Shown here: positions 27,981 through 43,014 of the stretch, piece after piece
Numbering within the stretch: position 1 is the first letter of the stretch
How the letters are laid out: every line of letters starts with the position of its first letter
DNA from: a bacterium
GTDB taxonomy: Bacteria; UBP6; UBA1177
Assembly (NCBI GenBank): GCA_022703485.1
Contig: JAKLDO010000009.1
Coordinates: 1-53,358, forward strand
Direction: 5' to 3'
Length of the DNA stretch: 53,358 nucleotides
Notes under the pieces: model-generated
What the model saw: the letters and a program-made list of their open reading frames with translations, nothing else
Databases searched by the model: none
What the model was told of the DNA's origin: nothing
Translations under genes and position numbers: made by a program

Positions 27981-29753
27981 ATGAAAAGAACAGGTATCAT
28001 CATTCTTGCAGTGCTCTTTGCATTCGCAGGATGCACCATTAAACAGACCCCGAAAGACAACGAGAACACTTATGACAATGAAGTTACAGACAAAGATTCC
28101 CAGAACACAACAGACGAGACCGTAATTGACGGAGATACAATTCCCGATGAAATAATTGTCAACGATGACACCGTTAACGATGATGACGACGGATGGGGTG
28201 GAGACGATACACCGGATGAAGATGAACCTCAACCCGACTTCGATAACCAGAAACCTGATGAAACAGCCGACTTCGAGATACCGGATCAGGATGAGGTCGT
28301 TGAATTCACAGGCACTAATTTCACTTACGCATTTGACGGCACGACCGTTACAGCTGAAATGACAGCCATGGACGGAACAAATGAAATAAAATTCTTTAAA
28401 GCCTCAAAACCGTCATTGAACAGCGGCATCGTCACAATAAAATTCACTAATGATTTTGACGAGATAGTATTTACCATTTCAGCTTCAGAACTGACATCTG
28501 CAACTACAGTAGAGCTTGATGGAAGCACCAATGTCTCGACATGGAACAGGGTCAAGGAGCTTTATGGAAATTTTACCGGGGATATAACAAAGACAGCTTT
28601 CACAAAATCCGGAAGTTCCGTTACAGCAATGACTATCAGCGGGAACGATCTTAAATTCAAATCAGCGGTTCCGGTCGATCCTGAAAATGATGATGATGTG
28701 ATCTATCCGGACGATGATGAAAAACCCGATTTCGATGCTGAGGATTATTCAGGGCTTTATTATTACCAGAATTCTGATTCCTACACCGGATATGTAAATG
28801 TCAAGGCATCAGGAAGCATAATAAAGTTCACAGCCTCTGAAAGTGCGACAAGGAACATGAGCAGCTGTCCATCTGATTACTGTTTCACAACAAGCTTCTC
28901 AAGCCCTTACGGCAATCTTGTTCTCCGTGCGGCGATAAGCACACAGACATTCCCTGCACTGATAGACCTCGAAAATGACGGATATTCATACATAAGATGG
29001 ATAACCGGCGACTTGCAGTACGGACATTTCCTCGGAATTATAAGAGTATATCAGTTCGAGGAGAACGGATTCCCGTACTTTGACATATCGCTTCTCGACA
29101 TGGGCTCGGAAGAGGTCGGGTTTGTTAAAGATGCAGTAAACGATGACAGCGACGGAGACGGAACACCGAATGCTGAAGACGGCTGTCCCTATGACCCTGC
29201 AAAAACAGAAGCAGGGATCTGCGGATGCTCCGTTGAAGAGATCGATTCCGATTTTGATGACATCCCGGACTGCATTGACAACTGTCCTGACGATTTCAAT
29301 GAAGATCAGGCTGACCTTGATTCAGACGGCATCGGCAACATCTGCGACAGCGATATCGACGGAGACGGTGATGCTAACGGCAACGATAACTGCCCCTACA
29401 TTGCAAATTCCGATCAGAAGAACATTGATTCTGATGAACTCGGCGACCTTTGTGATGACGACAGGGATGGAGACACAATACTTAACGGGTCAGACAACTG
29501 TCCCGATAAAAATAACACAGATCAGCTCGATGAGGACAGCGACGGTAAAGGAAATGTATGCGAAACATGTCCTGCCGACCCTGCAAAAACGGAACCCGGC
29601 GTCTGCGGATGCGGGATCGCAGATACTGATTCAGACAATGACGGCTTCTCAGACTGCATAGATAACTGTCCTGATATATTCAATAAATCTCAGCTTGACA
29701 GTGACGATGACGGAACAGGCGACGCCTGCGACGACACCCCTTTCGGAGAGTAG
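27981..29753 (+). CDS. Lipoprotein with C-terminal type-3-thrombospondin calcium repeats
   Basis: A 590-residue lipoprotein with lipobox AFAGC (Cys18), an acidic Asp/Glu/Thr linker (about 19-100), then two beta-rich domains of unknown family (TNFTYAFDGTTVTAEM; YSGLYYYQNSDSYTGYVNVK). About 200 residues of Asp-rich TSP3 repeats with Cys pairs (DSDGDGTPNAEDGCPYDP, DCIDNCPDDFNEDQADLDSDG, DIDGDGDANGNDNCPY) reach the C-terminus. These repeats bind Ca2+ and form a rigid rod. A longer frame starts at 27933, but that codon lies in the -10 box; ATG 27981 has a GGAGA site and a perfect lipoprotein signal. Confidence 0.87.
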   Translation: MKRTGIIILAVLFAFAGCTIKQTPKDNENTYDNEVTDKDSQNTTDETVIDGDTIPDEIIVNDDTVNDDDDGWGGDDTPDEDEPQPDFDNQKPDETADFEIPDQDEVVEFTGTNFTYAFDGTTVTAEMTAMDGTNEIKFFKASKPSLNSGIVTIKFTNDFDEIVFTISASELTSATTVELDGSTNVSTWNRVKELYGNFTGDITKTAFTKSGSSVTAMTISGNDLKFKSAVPVDPENDDDVIYPDDDEKPDFDAEDYSGLYYYQNSDSYTGYVNVKASGSIIKFTASESATRNMSSCPSDYCFTTSFSSPYGNLVLRAAISTQTFPALIDLENDGYSYIRWITGDLQYGHFLGIIRVYQFEENGFPYFDISLLDMGSEEVGFVKDAVNDDSDGDGTPNAEDGCPYDPAKTEAGICGCSVEEIDSDFDDIPDCIDNCPDDFNEDQADLDSDGIGNICDSDIDGDGDANGNDNCPYIANSDQKNIDSDELGDLCDDDRDGDTILNGSDNCPDKNNTDQLDEDSDGKGNVCETCPADPAKTEPGVCGCGIADTDSDNDGFSDCIDNCPDIFNKSQLDSDDDGTGDACDDTPFGE

Positions 29754-29855
29754 AAAAGCTCCTTCTATTAGTATCAACGACTACTAAGTAAAACCTTAAT
29801 TTTTTTATTTTTTTCTCTTTATTTTCAATAAATCTTCGCTAAACTTCACACTTGA

Positions 29856-29865
29856 GTGTTGTGAG
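29856..29865 (+). promoter_or_regulatory. GTGTTGTGAG motif upstream of VWA lipoprotein 1
   Basis: The same 9-10 nt motif precedes VWA lipoproteins 2 and 5, each 27-35 nt before the ATG. Here no clear TATAAT is found before it, though a hairpin with CACAC just upstream is possible. Confidence 0.4.
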
Positions 29866-29879
29866 CGGGTTAAATTTTA

Positions 29880-33560
<3,681 letters not shown>

Positions 33561-33571
33561 AGGAGATCTCC

Positions 33572-35311
33572 ATGAAAAACATCTTACTTATACTTATTAT
33601 ATCCTTTTCCGCTGTTTCATGTAGTGTAAAGGACAATCCTGAAGAGACTGCCGATACGGGGAACACGGGCGATACTTCTGATACAGGAACAAATGATGAC
33701 ACTTCCGATACAGGTGACAACAATTCAGACACAGGCGATGACAGCGACACAGTTTCTGAATGCGCCTGCGGAGCAGACGGTGAAGATGCTGACGGTGACG
33801 GAATAAAGAACGGTACAGAAGGGTGCGATGATTCTGACGGTGACAGTCTTGTTGACTGCCTTGATACCGATTCCGATGGTGACGGAATACTTGACAATAC
33901 TGAATGCGGAGGAACCGATCCGTGTGCAGACACAGACGGGGACACATTTCCCGATTATAAAGACAGGGACAGCGATAACGACGGACTGAGCGACAAAAAG
34001 GAAAAAGAGGCCGGAACAGATCCTCTCAAAAAGGACACCGACGGCGACGGAAGCGACGACCTTGCTGAGATCGCCTACGGTTCTGATCCTCTCAGCGATG
34101 CAGACACCATTCCGGCAGGTATCTTCTATGTCGTTCTCCCCTACAACGCTCCTGACGATGTAACAAGAACTCTCACGTTCTCGACAAAGATAGAGGCTAT
34201 TGACGTAGTTATTATGTTCGACACATCAGGGTCCATGATGGATGAGTTTGACAATCTCAAAGGCGAGATCAAAACAAAGATCGTGGATAAAATAAATGCC
34301 CAGTTTACGAGTCCCGATTTCACGGCATACGGGTTTCTTGCAATTCCCTACAGCTTAAGAAGCGAAGTCACGACAGATACGGACTATGTGAAATCGAAGG
34401 TCGATGAAACAGATTGCGACGGAAGCGGAAATGAGATACAGATACAGACGATATATCAGACAGCTTCAGGAGAAGGTTTCAACAGCATTCTCAGGACATG
34501 CCTGAATGGAACATGCGGCAGTATAATGGGAATGAATGTTCCTGATGAATTTATCAACTGGCCGGCGGCAGACTGCACAGACAAACTCGGAAGTGTCGGA
34601 GGAGTCTGTTCAAGAAAGAAATCAATGCCTATTTATATCATGATAACGGACGAAAAACTTCAGACATGTCCTGCTGAAAGTCTTCTTACAAAGTGGGATG
34701 ACTGCGCATGGGCTAACGGTCAGCCTGTCGGAGTGAGCAAGGAGGAAGCTGTTGCGGCAATGAACGGTATCGGCGCAAAATTCATTGGCATCAACTCTGA
34801 GTTCGAATGTGATGACAATCAAACCAACTGTTCCGAAGGTGATGCTCCTGATGAAGGTTTTGAGTTCATCTCGCAGATGACAGGATCACTTGATTCAGCA
34901 GGTAAATCTTTCAACACACACACCAACAATGCTGACGGAACAGGAATGAGCGATCAGATAGCCGATGCCATAATATCACTCACGACATGGATAGACATGG
35001 ATGTCACTACAGGAAAGATGAGCGATCCGGGACAGGAATGCAACGGAAAACCGGCGGCAGACTTTGTAAAGTCGTCCAAAACTATCGAAGCGATCCCGCC
35101 TGATGGCGTTTCAGGTCAGGATGAGACGACATTTTTCTCAGTTACACAGGGAACAGATGTCAAATTTGATGTCAGATTCTATAATGATTTCTGCATTAAT
35201 AACACCGGCTCGTTCCTCAAATACAATGCACAGGTCACAGTACTCGGCAACGGCAGCTACCTTTCAAGCCGTCTTGTGACAGTTATCGTTCCTGAAGGTG
35301 ACAGCAAATAA
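33572..35311 (+). CDS. VWA-domain lipoprotein 3 of the tandem array
   Basis: A 579-residue paralogue, Cys17 after AVSC-type lipobox, followed by SVKDN. Its tripeptide tract is the most eroded ([12 protein letters not shown] then [12 protein letters not shown]; residues 28-61). From [14 protein letters not shown] through [10 protein letters not shown] the stalk is almost identical to member 2. MIDAS is DTSGS ([11 protein letters not shown]) with ITDEKL later. The VWA core is the most divergent of members 1-4, with its own Cys insert ([19 protein letters not shown]). AAGGAGAT is present 6 nt before the ATG; gap of 11 nt to member 2. Confidence 0.9.
   Translation: MKNILLILIISFSAVSCSVKDNPEETADTGNTGDTSDTGTNDDTSDTGDNNSDTGDDSDTVSECACGADGEDADGDGIKNGTEGCDDSDGDSLVDCLDTDSDGDGILDNTECGGTDPCADTDGDTFPDYKDRDSDNDGLSDKKEKEAGTDPLKKDTDGDGSDDLAEIAYGSDPLSDADTIPAGIFYVVLPYNAPDDVTRTLTFSTKIEAIDVVIMFDTSGSMMDEFDNLKGEIKTKIVDKINAQFTSPDFTAYGFLAIPYSLRSEVTTDTDYVKSKVDETDCDGSGNEIQIQTIYQTASGEGFNSILRTCLNGTCGSIMGMNVPDEFINWPAADCTDKLGSVGGVCSRKKSMPIYIMITDEKLQTCPAESLLTKWDDCAWANGQPVGVSKEEAVAAMNGIGAKFIGINSEFECDDNQTNCSEGDAPDEGFEFISQMTGSLDSAGKSFNTHTNNADGTGMSDQIADAIISLTTWIDMDVTTGKMSDPGQECNGKPAADFVKSSKTIEAIPPDGVSGQDETTFFSVTQGTDVKFDVRFYNDFCINNTGSFLKYNAQVTVLGNGSYLSSRLVTVIVPEGDSK
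33653..33754 (+). repeat. Eroded 9-bp repeat tract (VWA lipoprotein 3)
   Basis: Only about seven recognisable units before codon substitutions break the register. Shows the tract is not under strict length selection. Confidence 0.75.
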
Positions 35312-35328
35312 CTTATGGAGATATCATT

Positions 35329-37110
35329 ATGAAATGTTTTCAAAAATTTTCGTTCTTTATGCTCCTGATGATATTTTTTGTATCATGCGGGGTCGAGGAT
35401 GAGACTGAAAATACTGCTGATACCGGCAACTCCGGGAATTCCGGTGATACAGGTGATACCGGAAACACAGGGAACAGCGGAAATACAGGTGATACCGGAA
35501 ATACAGCACAGGACTCCGATTCATCAGATACCGGGAACACTGCCGCAGATCAAGACAGCGGGGATACAGAACCGGTATGTCAGTGCGGGCCTGATACTGA
35601 CGATGATGACGGTGACGGGATAAAGAACGGCACAGAAGGCTGCGAAGACCTTGACGGTGACGGCCTTCCCAATTGCCTTGACTCTGATGCGGACGGTGAC
35701 GGCATAACTGATACTGCCGAGTGCGGCGGAGCTGATCCATGCATTGATACAGACAGTGACAGCACACCTGACTATCTTGACAGGGACAGCGATAATGACG
35801 GATTGAAAGATAAAAAAGAAAAGGAAATAGGAACTGACCCTCTCAAGAAGGATACTGACGGTGACGGAAGCGACGACCTTGCTGAAATAGCTTACGGATC
35901 TGACCCGCTCAGTGATGCAGACACTATTCCTGCAGGTATCTTCTATGTCGTTCTCCCCTACAACGCTCCTGACGATGTGACAAGAACTCTCACTTTCTCA
36001 ACAAAAGTTGAATCAATTGATGTTCTGATAGTTTTTGATGATTCAGGTTCAATGGGGGAAGAGATCGAGATTCTTAAATCTGAAGCAAAAACAAAAATTA
36101 TCGATGCAATTGCTGAACATTTCACATCACCGGGATTTGCAGCATACGGACTGGTCATGCTTGGCTGGAATAAACCTTATGCAGTCTATCAGCCGATAAC
36201 TCTTGATGCCGAACTTGTAAAAAGTTCCATCGATAATCTTAACGGTGATCAGGCTAATGAATGTCATATTCAGGCAATGTACCTCGCTGCAACAGGCGAG
36301 GCGTACAATGCAAGCATGAAAACATGCCTTCCGATGTACGGATGCAATCAGAATCTTATTCCTGATGCTGTTTACAATGTTGCTAAAGCTGACTGTACAG
36401 GTCAGCTTGGAAGTATCGGCGGAGCATGCTTCAGAAAAAAATCTATGCCCATTTACATAATGATCAGCGATGAAAGAGCCGATGACTGCATTGAATATAA
36501 TCCAAATCCTCCGTCTTACACCAACTGTATGTACAATCAGGGATCTCCAAGGATCTCAATGGAAATGGCAATAGCCGCAATGAATGGCATAGGAACCAAA
36601 TTTATAGGTATTGATTCAGGGTTTGACGATCAGGGAAAACCGACTGAGGATCCTGTTGAAATGTACACACTTCTTGCTGAAATGACCGGATCTCTTGATA
36701 AAAACGGTCTTAACTTCAATTCCCACACAGCAAAACCTGATGGAAGCGGAATGAGCGACCAGATCGCACAGGCGATAATCGATCTTACCACATTTATTGA
36801 TATGGATGTGACAACAGGAAAAATGAGTGACGAAAACTGTAATGGAGCGAGTGCAGCAGATTTCGTTAAGTCATCAAAAACTATATCTGCCGATCCGCCG
36901 GAAGGAGTATCGGGTCAGGATGATACAACTTTCTTCTCGGTCACACAGGGTACAGATGTTACATTCGATGTCAGGTTCTATAATGATTTCTGCATCAATA
37001 ACACAGAAACATTCATGAAATACAATGCACAGGTGACAGTGCTCGGAAATGGAAGTTACCTTTCAAGCAGGCTGGTAACAGTTATTGTGCCTGAAGGTGA
37101 TAATAAATAA
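35329..37110 (+). CDS. VWA-domain lipoprotein 4 of the tandem array
   Basis: A 593-residue paralogue with Cys20 and GVEDE after it. The tract (residues 31-60) is regular, then turns to Asp/Ser/Ala-rich sequence to residue 80. The stalk is [18 protein letters not shown] with the family calcium loops. MIDAS is DDSGS ([11 protein letters not shown]) and ISDERA. The VWA core resembles member 2, including the paired-Cys insert ([15 protein letters not shown]), so these two share a core lineage while members 2 and 3 share the stalk. Family tail present. GGAGAT precedes the ATG. Third gene of the run from 31806. Confidence 0.9.
   Translation: MKCFQKFSFFMLLMIFFVSCGVEDETENTADTGNSGNSGDTGDTGNTGNSGNTGDTGNTAQDSDSSDTGNTAADQDSGDTEPVCQCGPDTDDDDGDGIKNGTEGCEDLDGDGLPNCLDSDADGDGITDTAECGGADPCIDTDSDSTPDYLDRDSDNDGLKDKKEKEIGTDPLKKDTDGDGSDDLAEIAYGSDPLSDADTIPAGIFYVVLPYNAPDDVTRTLTFSTKVESIDVLIVFDDSGSMGEEIEILKSEAKTKIIDAIAEHFTSPGFAAYGLVMLGWNKPYAVYQPITLDAELVKSSIDNLNGDQANECHIQAMYLAATGEAYNASMKTCLPMYGCNQNLIPDAVYNVAKADCTGQLGSIGGACFRKKSMPIYIMISDERADDCIEYNPNPPSYTNCMYNQGSPRISMEMAIAAMNGIGTKFIGIDSGFDDQGKPTEDPVEMYTLLAEMTGSLDKNGLNFNSHTAKPDGSGMSDQIAQAIIDLTTFIDMDVTTGKMSDENCNGASAADFVKSSKTISADPPEGVSGQDDTTFFSVTQGTDVTFDVRFYNDFCINNTETFMKYNAQVTVLGNGSYLSSRLVTVIVPEGDNK
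35419..35571 (+). repeat. 9-bp repeat tract (VWA lipoprotein 4)
   Basis: Ten clear units (35419-35508) followed by an Asp/Ser-rich degenerate extension. Confidence 0.8.
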
Positions 37111-37134
37111 TCTTTTCTTTGGTATGGAATTTTT

Positions 37135-37154
37135 TATAATGACATGTGTTGTGA
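37135..37154 (+). promoter_or_regulatory. TATAAT plus GTGTTGTGA upstream of VWA lipoprotein 5
   Basis: TATAAT (37135-37140), 5 nt, GTGTTGTGA (37146-37154). Same arrangement as before member 2; the -35 is again T-rich. The ATG is at 37184 after ACGAGG. Confidence 0.5.
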
Positions 37155-37164
37155 TTTTTTATCA

Positions 37165-38941
<1,777 letters not shown>

Positions 38942-38964
38942 TAGTTTTAATATTCGGCTCTTTT

Positions 38965-39804
38965 ATGAAAAAATTTGTCGTTTTTCTAGTCTTATCAATT
39001 ACTTTTATTTATTTTTCATCTTGTAGTTCAGCAAAAAAAACAAATAACGACGGTATAAACGAAGATACTGACAACATTGCTGATTCTGAAGACATCAACC
39101 TTGTTGAAGAGCAGAATGAATTTGAAGATTTTGAGGAAATTGTTGATATTGAAGAAGTCGAAGACTCAGAAGCATATCCTTATATTGATGAAGAATCAGA
39201 TTCAGATTATGATTTTCCGGATTATTCAAATAAGGATAGCGACAATGATGGACTTTCTGATTGGGAAGAGGTCGAGATCGGAACAGATCCATTCAACTTT
39301 GATACTGACGGAGACGGAACCGATGATGGAACAGAAATATATATCAATACAGATCCGCTTGACAGCTCTGAACCGTCCAGTGGAGTAATTTATGTCTACA
39401 TTGTTGAAGGATCATATAAAATGATCAAACTTTCCATGATATCAGGAATTGATGATATAACTCCTGAACAGGATTATACCGTAAAAAATATAACGCTAAA
39501 AACAGATAAAGATTACGGATGTCAGTATTATGAAAATTATTACAATTTAATGCCCGGATTTGAGACCGTCTCAGCATTTCCTGAAAATGGAATTGATTCA
39601 ATGGATGAAACAATTTTTTACAGCGTTCAGAAAAGCACAGAAATTACATTTTTAGCAGTTATGGCATTCAGCTTCTGTGAATATGAGTATGAACATGAAA
39701 CTGCTTACGATGAATATGGAGTAATGGTACGGATCAACTTTGTGAGTGGCGATAACATATTGAAAAGTCAGCCTGTCTTCGTAATTCTTAAAGCTCTTGA
39801 GTGA
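38965..39804 (+). CDS. Short lipoprotein related to the VWA array but lacking tract and VWA core
   Basis: A 279-residue lipoprotein with lipobox FSSC (Cys20) followed by SSAKK and a Glu/Asp-rich linker in place of the tripeptide tract. It keeps one calcium-repeat pair ([37 protein letters not shown]) and SGVIYVYIVE, matching the [11 protein letters not shown] junction of the array. It then goes directly to a tail like the family tail (DSMDETIFYSVQKSTEITF ... FCEYE ... FVSGDNILKSQPVFVIL). The ~250-residue VWA domain is missing. No Shine-Dalgarno is visible and it starts 23 nt after member 5, so it may be translated by coupling. AT content appears higher than its neighbours. Confidence 0.78.
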   Translation: MKKFVVFLVLSITFIYFSSCSSAKKTNNDGINEDTDNIADSEDINLVEEQNEFEDFEEIVDIEEVEDSEAYPYIDEESDSDYDFPDYSNKDSDNDGLSDWEEVEIGTDPFNFDTDGDGTDDGTEIYINTDPLDSSEPSSGVIYVYIVEGSYKMIKLSMISGIDDITPEQDYTVKNITLKTDKDYGCQYYENYYNLMPGFETVSAFPENGIDSMDETIFYSVQKSTEITFLAVMAFSFCEYEYEHETAYDEYGVMVRINFVSGDNILKSQPVFVILKALE

Positions 39805-39805
39805 T

Positions 39806-41317
39806 CTATACGAAAGGATTGTGGGATTCGAATTCCACGCCGTGTTTTTTGCAGATCATGTTGGCGGAGATCCTGCCTGATTCATAGATAGTTGGAAGTC
39901 CGCTTCCGGGGTGCGTTCCGCCGCCTGTCAGATAGACATTCTTAACTTCTTCGAACTCGTTATGCGGCCTGAAATAAAGCATCTGTCCATAGTTGTGGGC
40001 AAGATTGAATGTGGCTCCGTTATAGACATTATATTCATCTTTCCAGTCCGCAGGAGTGATCACTTTTTGAGCTTTGATGTGCTCACGCAGATCCTTCATG
40101 ACGGTCTTTTTCATAACTGTGTCTATAAGAAGCTCTGTGTATCTGTCTTTTTCTTTCTCCCAGTCGATGTCAGCTTCGAGATTTGTAACAGGAACGAGGA
40201 TGTACAGTGCACTATGACCCGCAGGAGCGTTGGTCTTATCGGTGCATTCAGTGTTCCTTACATAGAATGACATATCATCGCTGAGCTGTTTTCCGCCGAA
40301 AATGTCGGCGACATTCTTTTTATAGTCATCAGCAAAATAGATCGCATGGTGAGGCATGTCATAAACCTTGTCAACTCCGAGATAAAGCATGAAAATAGAA
40401 CAGGAATATTTCATTGAACCTACTTTTTCGGGAGTGTACTTCTTCAAAACACCTTCATCAAAAAGGTTTGTCATCGCATATCCGAAATCGGCATTGACGA
40501 CCACTTCATCGCTCATAACCTTTTCACCGTTCTCAAGCTCGACACCGGTCGCTTTTCCATTTTCGACGATGACTTTTTTCACAGGTGTTGAAAGATGGAG
40601 TTTAGCTCCGTTTTTCACTGCGACATCGGCCATTGCATGGGATATTTTGCAAAGTCCGCCTTCAACATGATAAATTCCGTAAGCGTGTTCGATGTATGAT
40701 ATCAAAGCAAAAGCTCCGGGGCATTCCCACGGAGACATTCCGAGATATTTCGCCTGAAATGTGAACGCCAGGGCCAGCTTCTCATCACCGAAATATCCGG
40801 TAAGCACATCCATGAGCGATTTTCCGAGCGAAAAGTGAGGAATGGCATTCATGAACTGCTTTGAAAAGAAATCGGCTATAGACCCGTAAGGTTTCTGAAG
40901 ACAGTTGAACATCTTTTCAAATCTTGTCTTCTCATATTCAAAATAATCGTCCAGAGACATATCCCTGCCCGGAAAAAGTCTCGCGATCTCACTTTTCATG
41001 AACTCGTGGTCGCTTGAGGGATCTATTGAGTCTTTCTCATCATATACAAGTCTGTACATCGGCTGAAGCTTTGTAAATTTGAGCAGTTTTTCACCGTCAG
41101 CACCACCTTCACGAAAAACTTCATCCAGCACATTCTTGAGCATTAGAAATGTCGGTCCGGTATCAAAAGAATATTCACCGAGCCTTATCTCCTTGTTCCT
41201 TCCGCCCACTTCGGCATCCTTTTCAAATACCGTGACATCAAACCCCCTGTGCGAAAGCAGCATCGCCGCAGTAAGTCCTCCTGGACCCGCTCCGATAACG
41301 GTAACATGCTTTTTCAT
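39806..41317 (-). CDS. CrtI/phytoene-desaturase-like FAD oxidoreductase
   Basis: A 503-residue flavoprotein. An N-terminal dinucleotide fold (VIGAGPGGLTAAMLLSHRGFDVTVFEKDAEVGGR) and the C-terminal CrtI signature (VYLTGGGTHPGSGLPTIYESGRISANMI) place it in the phytoene desaturase/CrtN/carotenoid isomerase family. EYSFDTGPTFLML near residue 50 supports this. The reaction would be dehydrogenation or isomerisation of a polyprenoid. No phytoene synthase or other carotenoid gene is nearby, so the substrate is open. It is preceded by GAGGTGAG and lies 20 nt after malQ on the same strand. Convergent with the short lipoprotein (1 nt between stops). Confidence 0.88.
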   Translation of the reverse strand: MKKHVTVIGAGPGGLTAAMLLSHRGFDVTVFEKDAEVGGRNKEIRLGEYSFDTGPTFLMLKNVLDEVFREGGADGEKLLKFTKLQPMYRLVYDEKDSIDPSSDHEFMKSEIARLFPGRDMSLDDYFEYEKTRFEKMFNCLQKPYGSIADFFSKQFMNAIPHFSLGKSLMDVLTGYFGDEKLALAFTFQAKYLGMSPWECPGAFALISYIEHAYGIYHVEGGLCKISHAMADVAVKNGAKLHLSTPVKKVIVENGKATGVELENGEKVMSDEVVVNADFGYAMTNLFDEGVLKKYTPEKVGSMKYSCSIFMLYLGVDKVYDMPHHAIYFADDYKKNVADIFGGKQLSDDMSFYVRNTECTDKTNAPAGHSALYILVPVTNLEADIDWEKEKDRYTELLIDTVMKKTVMKDLREHIKAQKVITPADWKDEYNVYNGATFNLAHNYGQMLYFRPHNEFEEVKNVYLTGGGTHPGSGLPTIYESGRISANMICKKHGVEFESHNPFV

Positions 41318-41337
41318 TTCTCACCTCGTAATTATAA

Positions 41338-42843
41338 TTACATCCTGTTGTATGCGACAATGATCCCGCGCAGTCTGTCAATGTGCGCTTTTGCGAGGTC
41401 TCCGTGTCTGAAACGCCATGTCCAGTTGTGAGGACCGGTCGTTCCCGGAATGTTAAACCGGCAGTCACTGCCCCACCCAAGAACATCCTGCAGAGGGAAG
41501 AACGCCTTGTCCGCGATCGATGAAAGGGCGAGCCTTATCATTTTCCAGTTGATCTCATGTCCATCCGTGTCGAGATAGTGGTTAACAAACCTTCTTGTAT
41601 CATCTGTTGCACTCCAGTACCACCCTACTGTCGTGTCGTTATCGTGTGTTCCAGTATAAACAGCGCAATTGGTACCGGTGAAGTTATGCGGCAGGAATTC
41701 ATGGTCTGTTCCGCCGTAAAAAGCGAAATGGAGAACCTTCATGCCGGGGAAATTGAACTCTTTCTTAAGTTCCTTGACCGATTCATCAATATTTCCAAGG
41801 TCTTCAGCAATAACGGAAAATTCACCGAGCCTGTCAAAAACCGCTGTGAAAAGTTCACTGCCGGGAGTCTTTTTCCATACCCCGTTCCTCGCAGTGTTTT
41901 CAGATGACGGAACTGCCCAGTACTCGCTGAAACCCCTGAAATGGTCAAGTCTGATCATATCATACATCGTCAGATTGTGCCGGAACCTGTCGACCCACCA
42001 CCTGAAACCGCTCTTTGCAAGCACTTCCCAGTCATAAAGAGGATTTCCCCAGAGCTGGCCATCCGCACTGAAATAATCCGGCGGAACACCTGACACCTCG
42101 GACATCACACCGTCAACCATCTTGAAGATCTCCTGGTTCGCCCACACATCCGCACTGTCAAATGAAAGAAATATCGGAATATCACCGAGTATCTCGACAT
42201 TTTTTGAATTGGCGTATGTTTTGAGCTCTTTCCACTGAGAAAAGAACAGCCACTGTCCGAACTGGTATCTCAGAATTTCTGATTGATGTTCTTTTGCAAA
42301 CTTATCAACCGCTTTTTTTTCCTTTTTCTTCAATCCCTCTGGCCAGAATTTCCACGAAACATTGTCACAACTATCTGATATTGCTTTATATAATGCGTAA
42401 TCATCCAGCCACCACTTATTAGCAACCCTGAATTTTTCAAAATCGCTTCTGCTGCGGCTGGACCCGAAAAAATTCTGAGCCGCTTTGTATATCAGTTCCA
42501 GTTTGAACGGGATCACAGACTTATAATCAACTGATTTGTCATTAAAACCGGGATGTCTTATGTTTTCAGGGATCAAGCCTTTCTTCTGCAATGCCGTGAT
42601 GTCTATAATAAGTTCGTTTCCTGCGAAAGCGCTGAAAGAATTATAGGGACAGCCGTCAGAACCGGTCGGAGTAAGAGGAAGTATCTGCCATATTTTCACA
42701 CCGGCATCTGCCATTAAGTCAATGAATTTAAATGCTTCGGCACCTATATCACCTATCCCCCACGGTCCAGGCAGTGAGGTCGGATGCAGAACAACGCCCG
42801 CTTTTCTTTCATTCTTCTTTTTCAGTTCCAAAATATGCTCCAT
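41338..42843 (-). CDS. malQ: 4-alpha-glucanotransferase MalQ (GH77)
   Basis: A 501-residue amylomaltase that transfers alpha-1,4-glucan segments in glycogen/maltodextrin metabolism. Hallmarks: AGVVLHPTSLPGPWGIGDIG at the N-terminus, MIRLDHFRGFSEYWAVP with the nucleophile Asp, VIAEDLGNID with the acid/base Glu, and YTGTHDNDTTVGWY with the third acidic residue. A longer frame reaches a TTG at 42897 with AGGATGG upstream. The ATG at 42843 gives the family-typical N-terminus but lacks a good Shine-Dalgarno, so the start is uncertain. It is followed by the CrtI-like gene 20 nt later. Confidence 0.93.
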   Translation of the reverse strand: MEHILELKKKNERKAGVVLHPTSLPGPWGIGDIGAEAFKFIDLMADAGVKIWQILPLTPTGSDGCPYNSFSAFAGNELIIDITALQKKGLIPENIRHPGFNDKSVDYKSVIPFKLELIYKAAQNFFGSSRSRSDFEKFRVANKWWLDDYALYKAISDSCDNVSWKFWPEGLKKKEKKAVDKFAKEHQSEILRYQFGQWLFFSQWKELKTYANSKNVEILGDIPIFLSFDSADVWANQEIFKMVDGVMSEVSGVPPDYFSADGQLWGNPLYDWEVLAKSGFRWWVDRFRHNLTMYDMIRLDHFRGFSEYWAVPSSENTARNGVWKKTPGSELFTAVFDRLGEFSVIAEDLGNIDESVKELKKEFNFPGMKVLHFAFYGGTDHEFLPHNFTGTNCAVYTGTHDNDTTVGWYWSATDDTRRFVNHYLDTDGHEINWKMIRLALSSIADKAFFPLQDVLGWGSDCRFNIPGTTGPHNWTWRFRHGDLAKAHIDRLRGIIVAYNRM

Positions 42844-42941
42844 AAGAAATTCAGTTGTAAGATTGTGACTGCAATGAGACCAAAAGTCAATTTTCAAAAA
42901 AAAACCATCCTGCTTATAGCTTTGTAAAAACCCTTATTTTC

Positions 42942-42969
42942 TTGACTTTTTTATGCCCGACATTAACTT
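42942..42969 (+). promoter_or_regulatory. Promoter of the glycosyltransferase operon
   Basis: TTGACT (42942-42947), 16-bp spacer, TAACTT (42964-42969), 45 nt before the TTG start at 43015. Confidence 0.5.
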
Positions 42970-43014
42970 CTCATAGATTTGGTTTATTAGAATTCAACTG
43001 ACCGGGAGAACGAC

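Noticed and set aside
39806-42843. Carotenoid biosynthesis operon
   Set aside because: Only one CrtI-like gene is present and its neighbour is MalQ; no phytoene synthase or cyclase, so no pathway claim.
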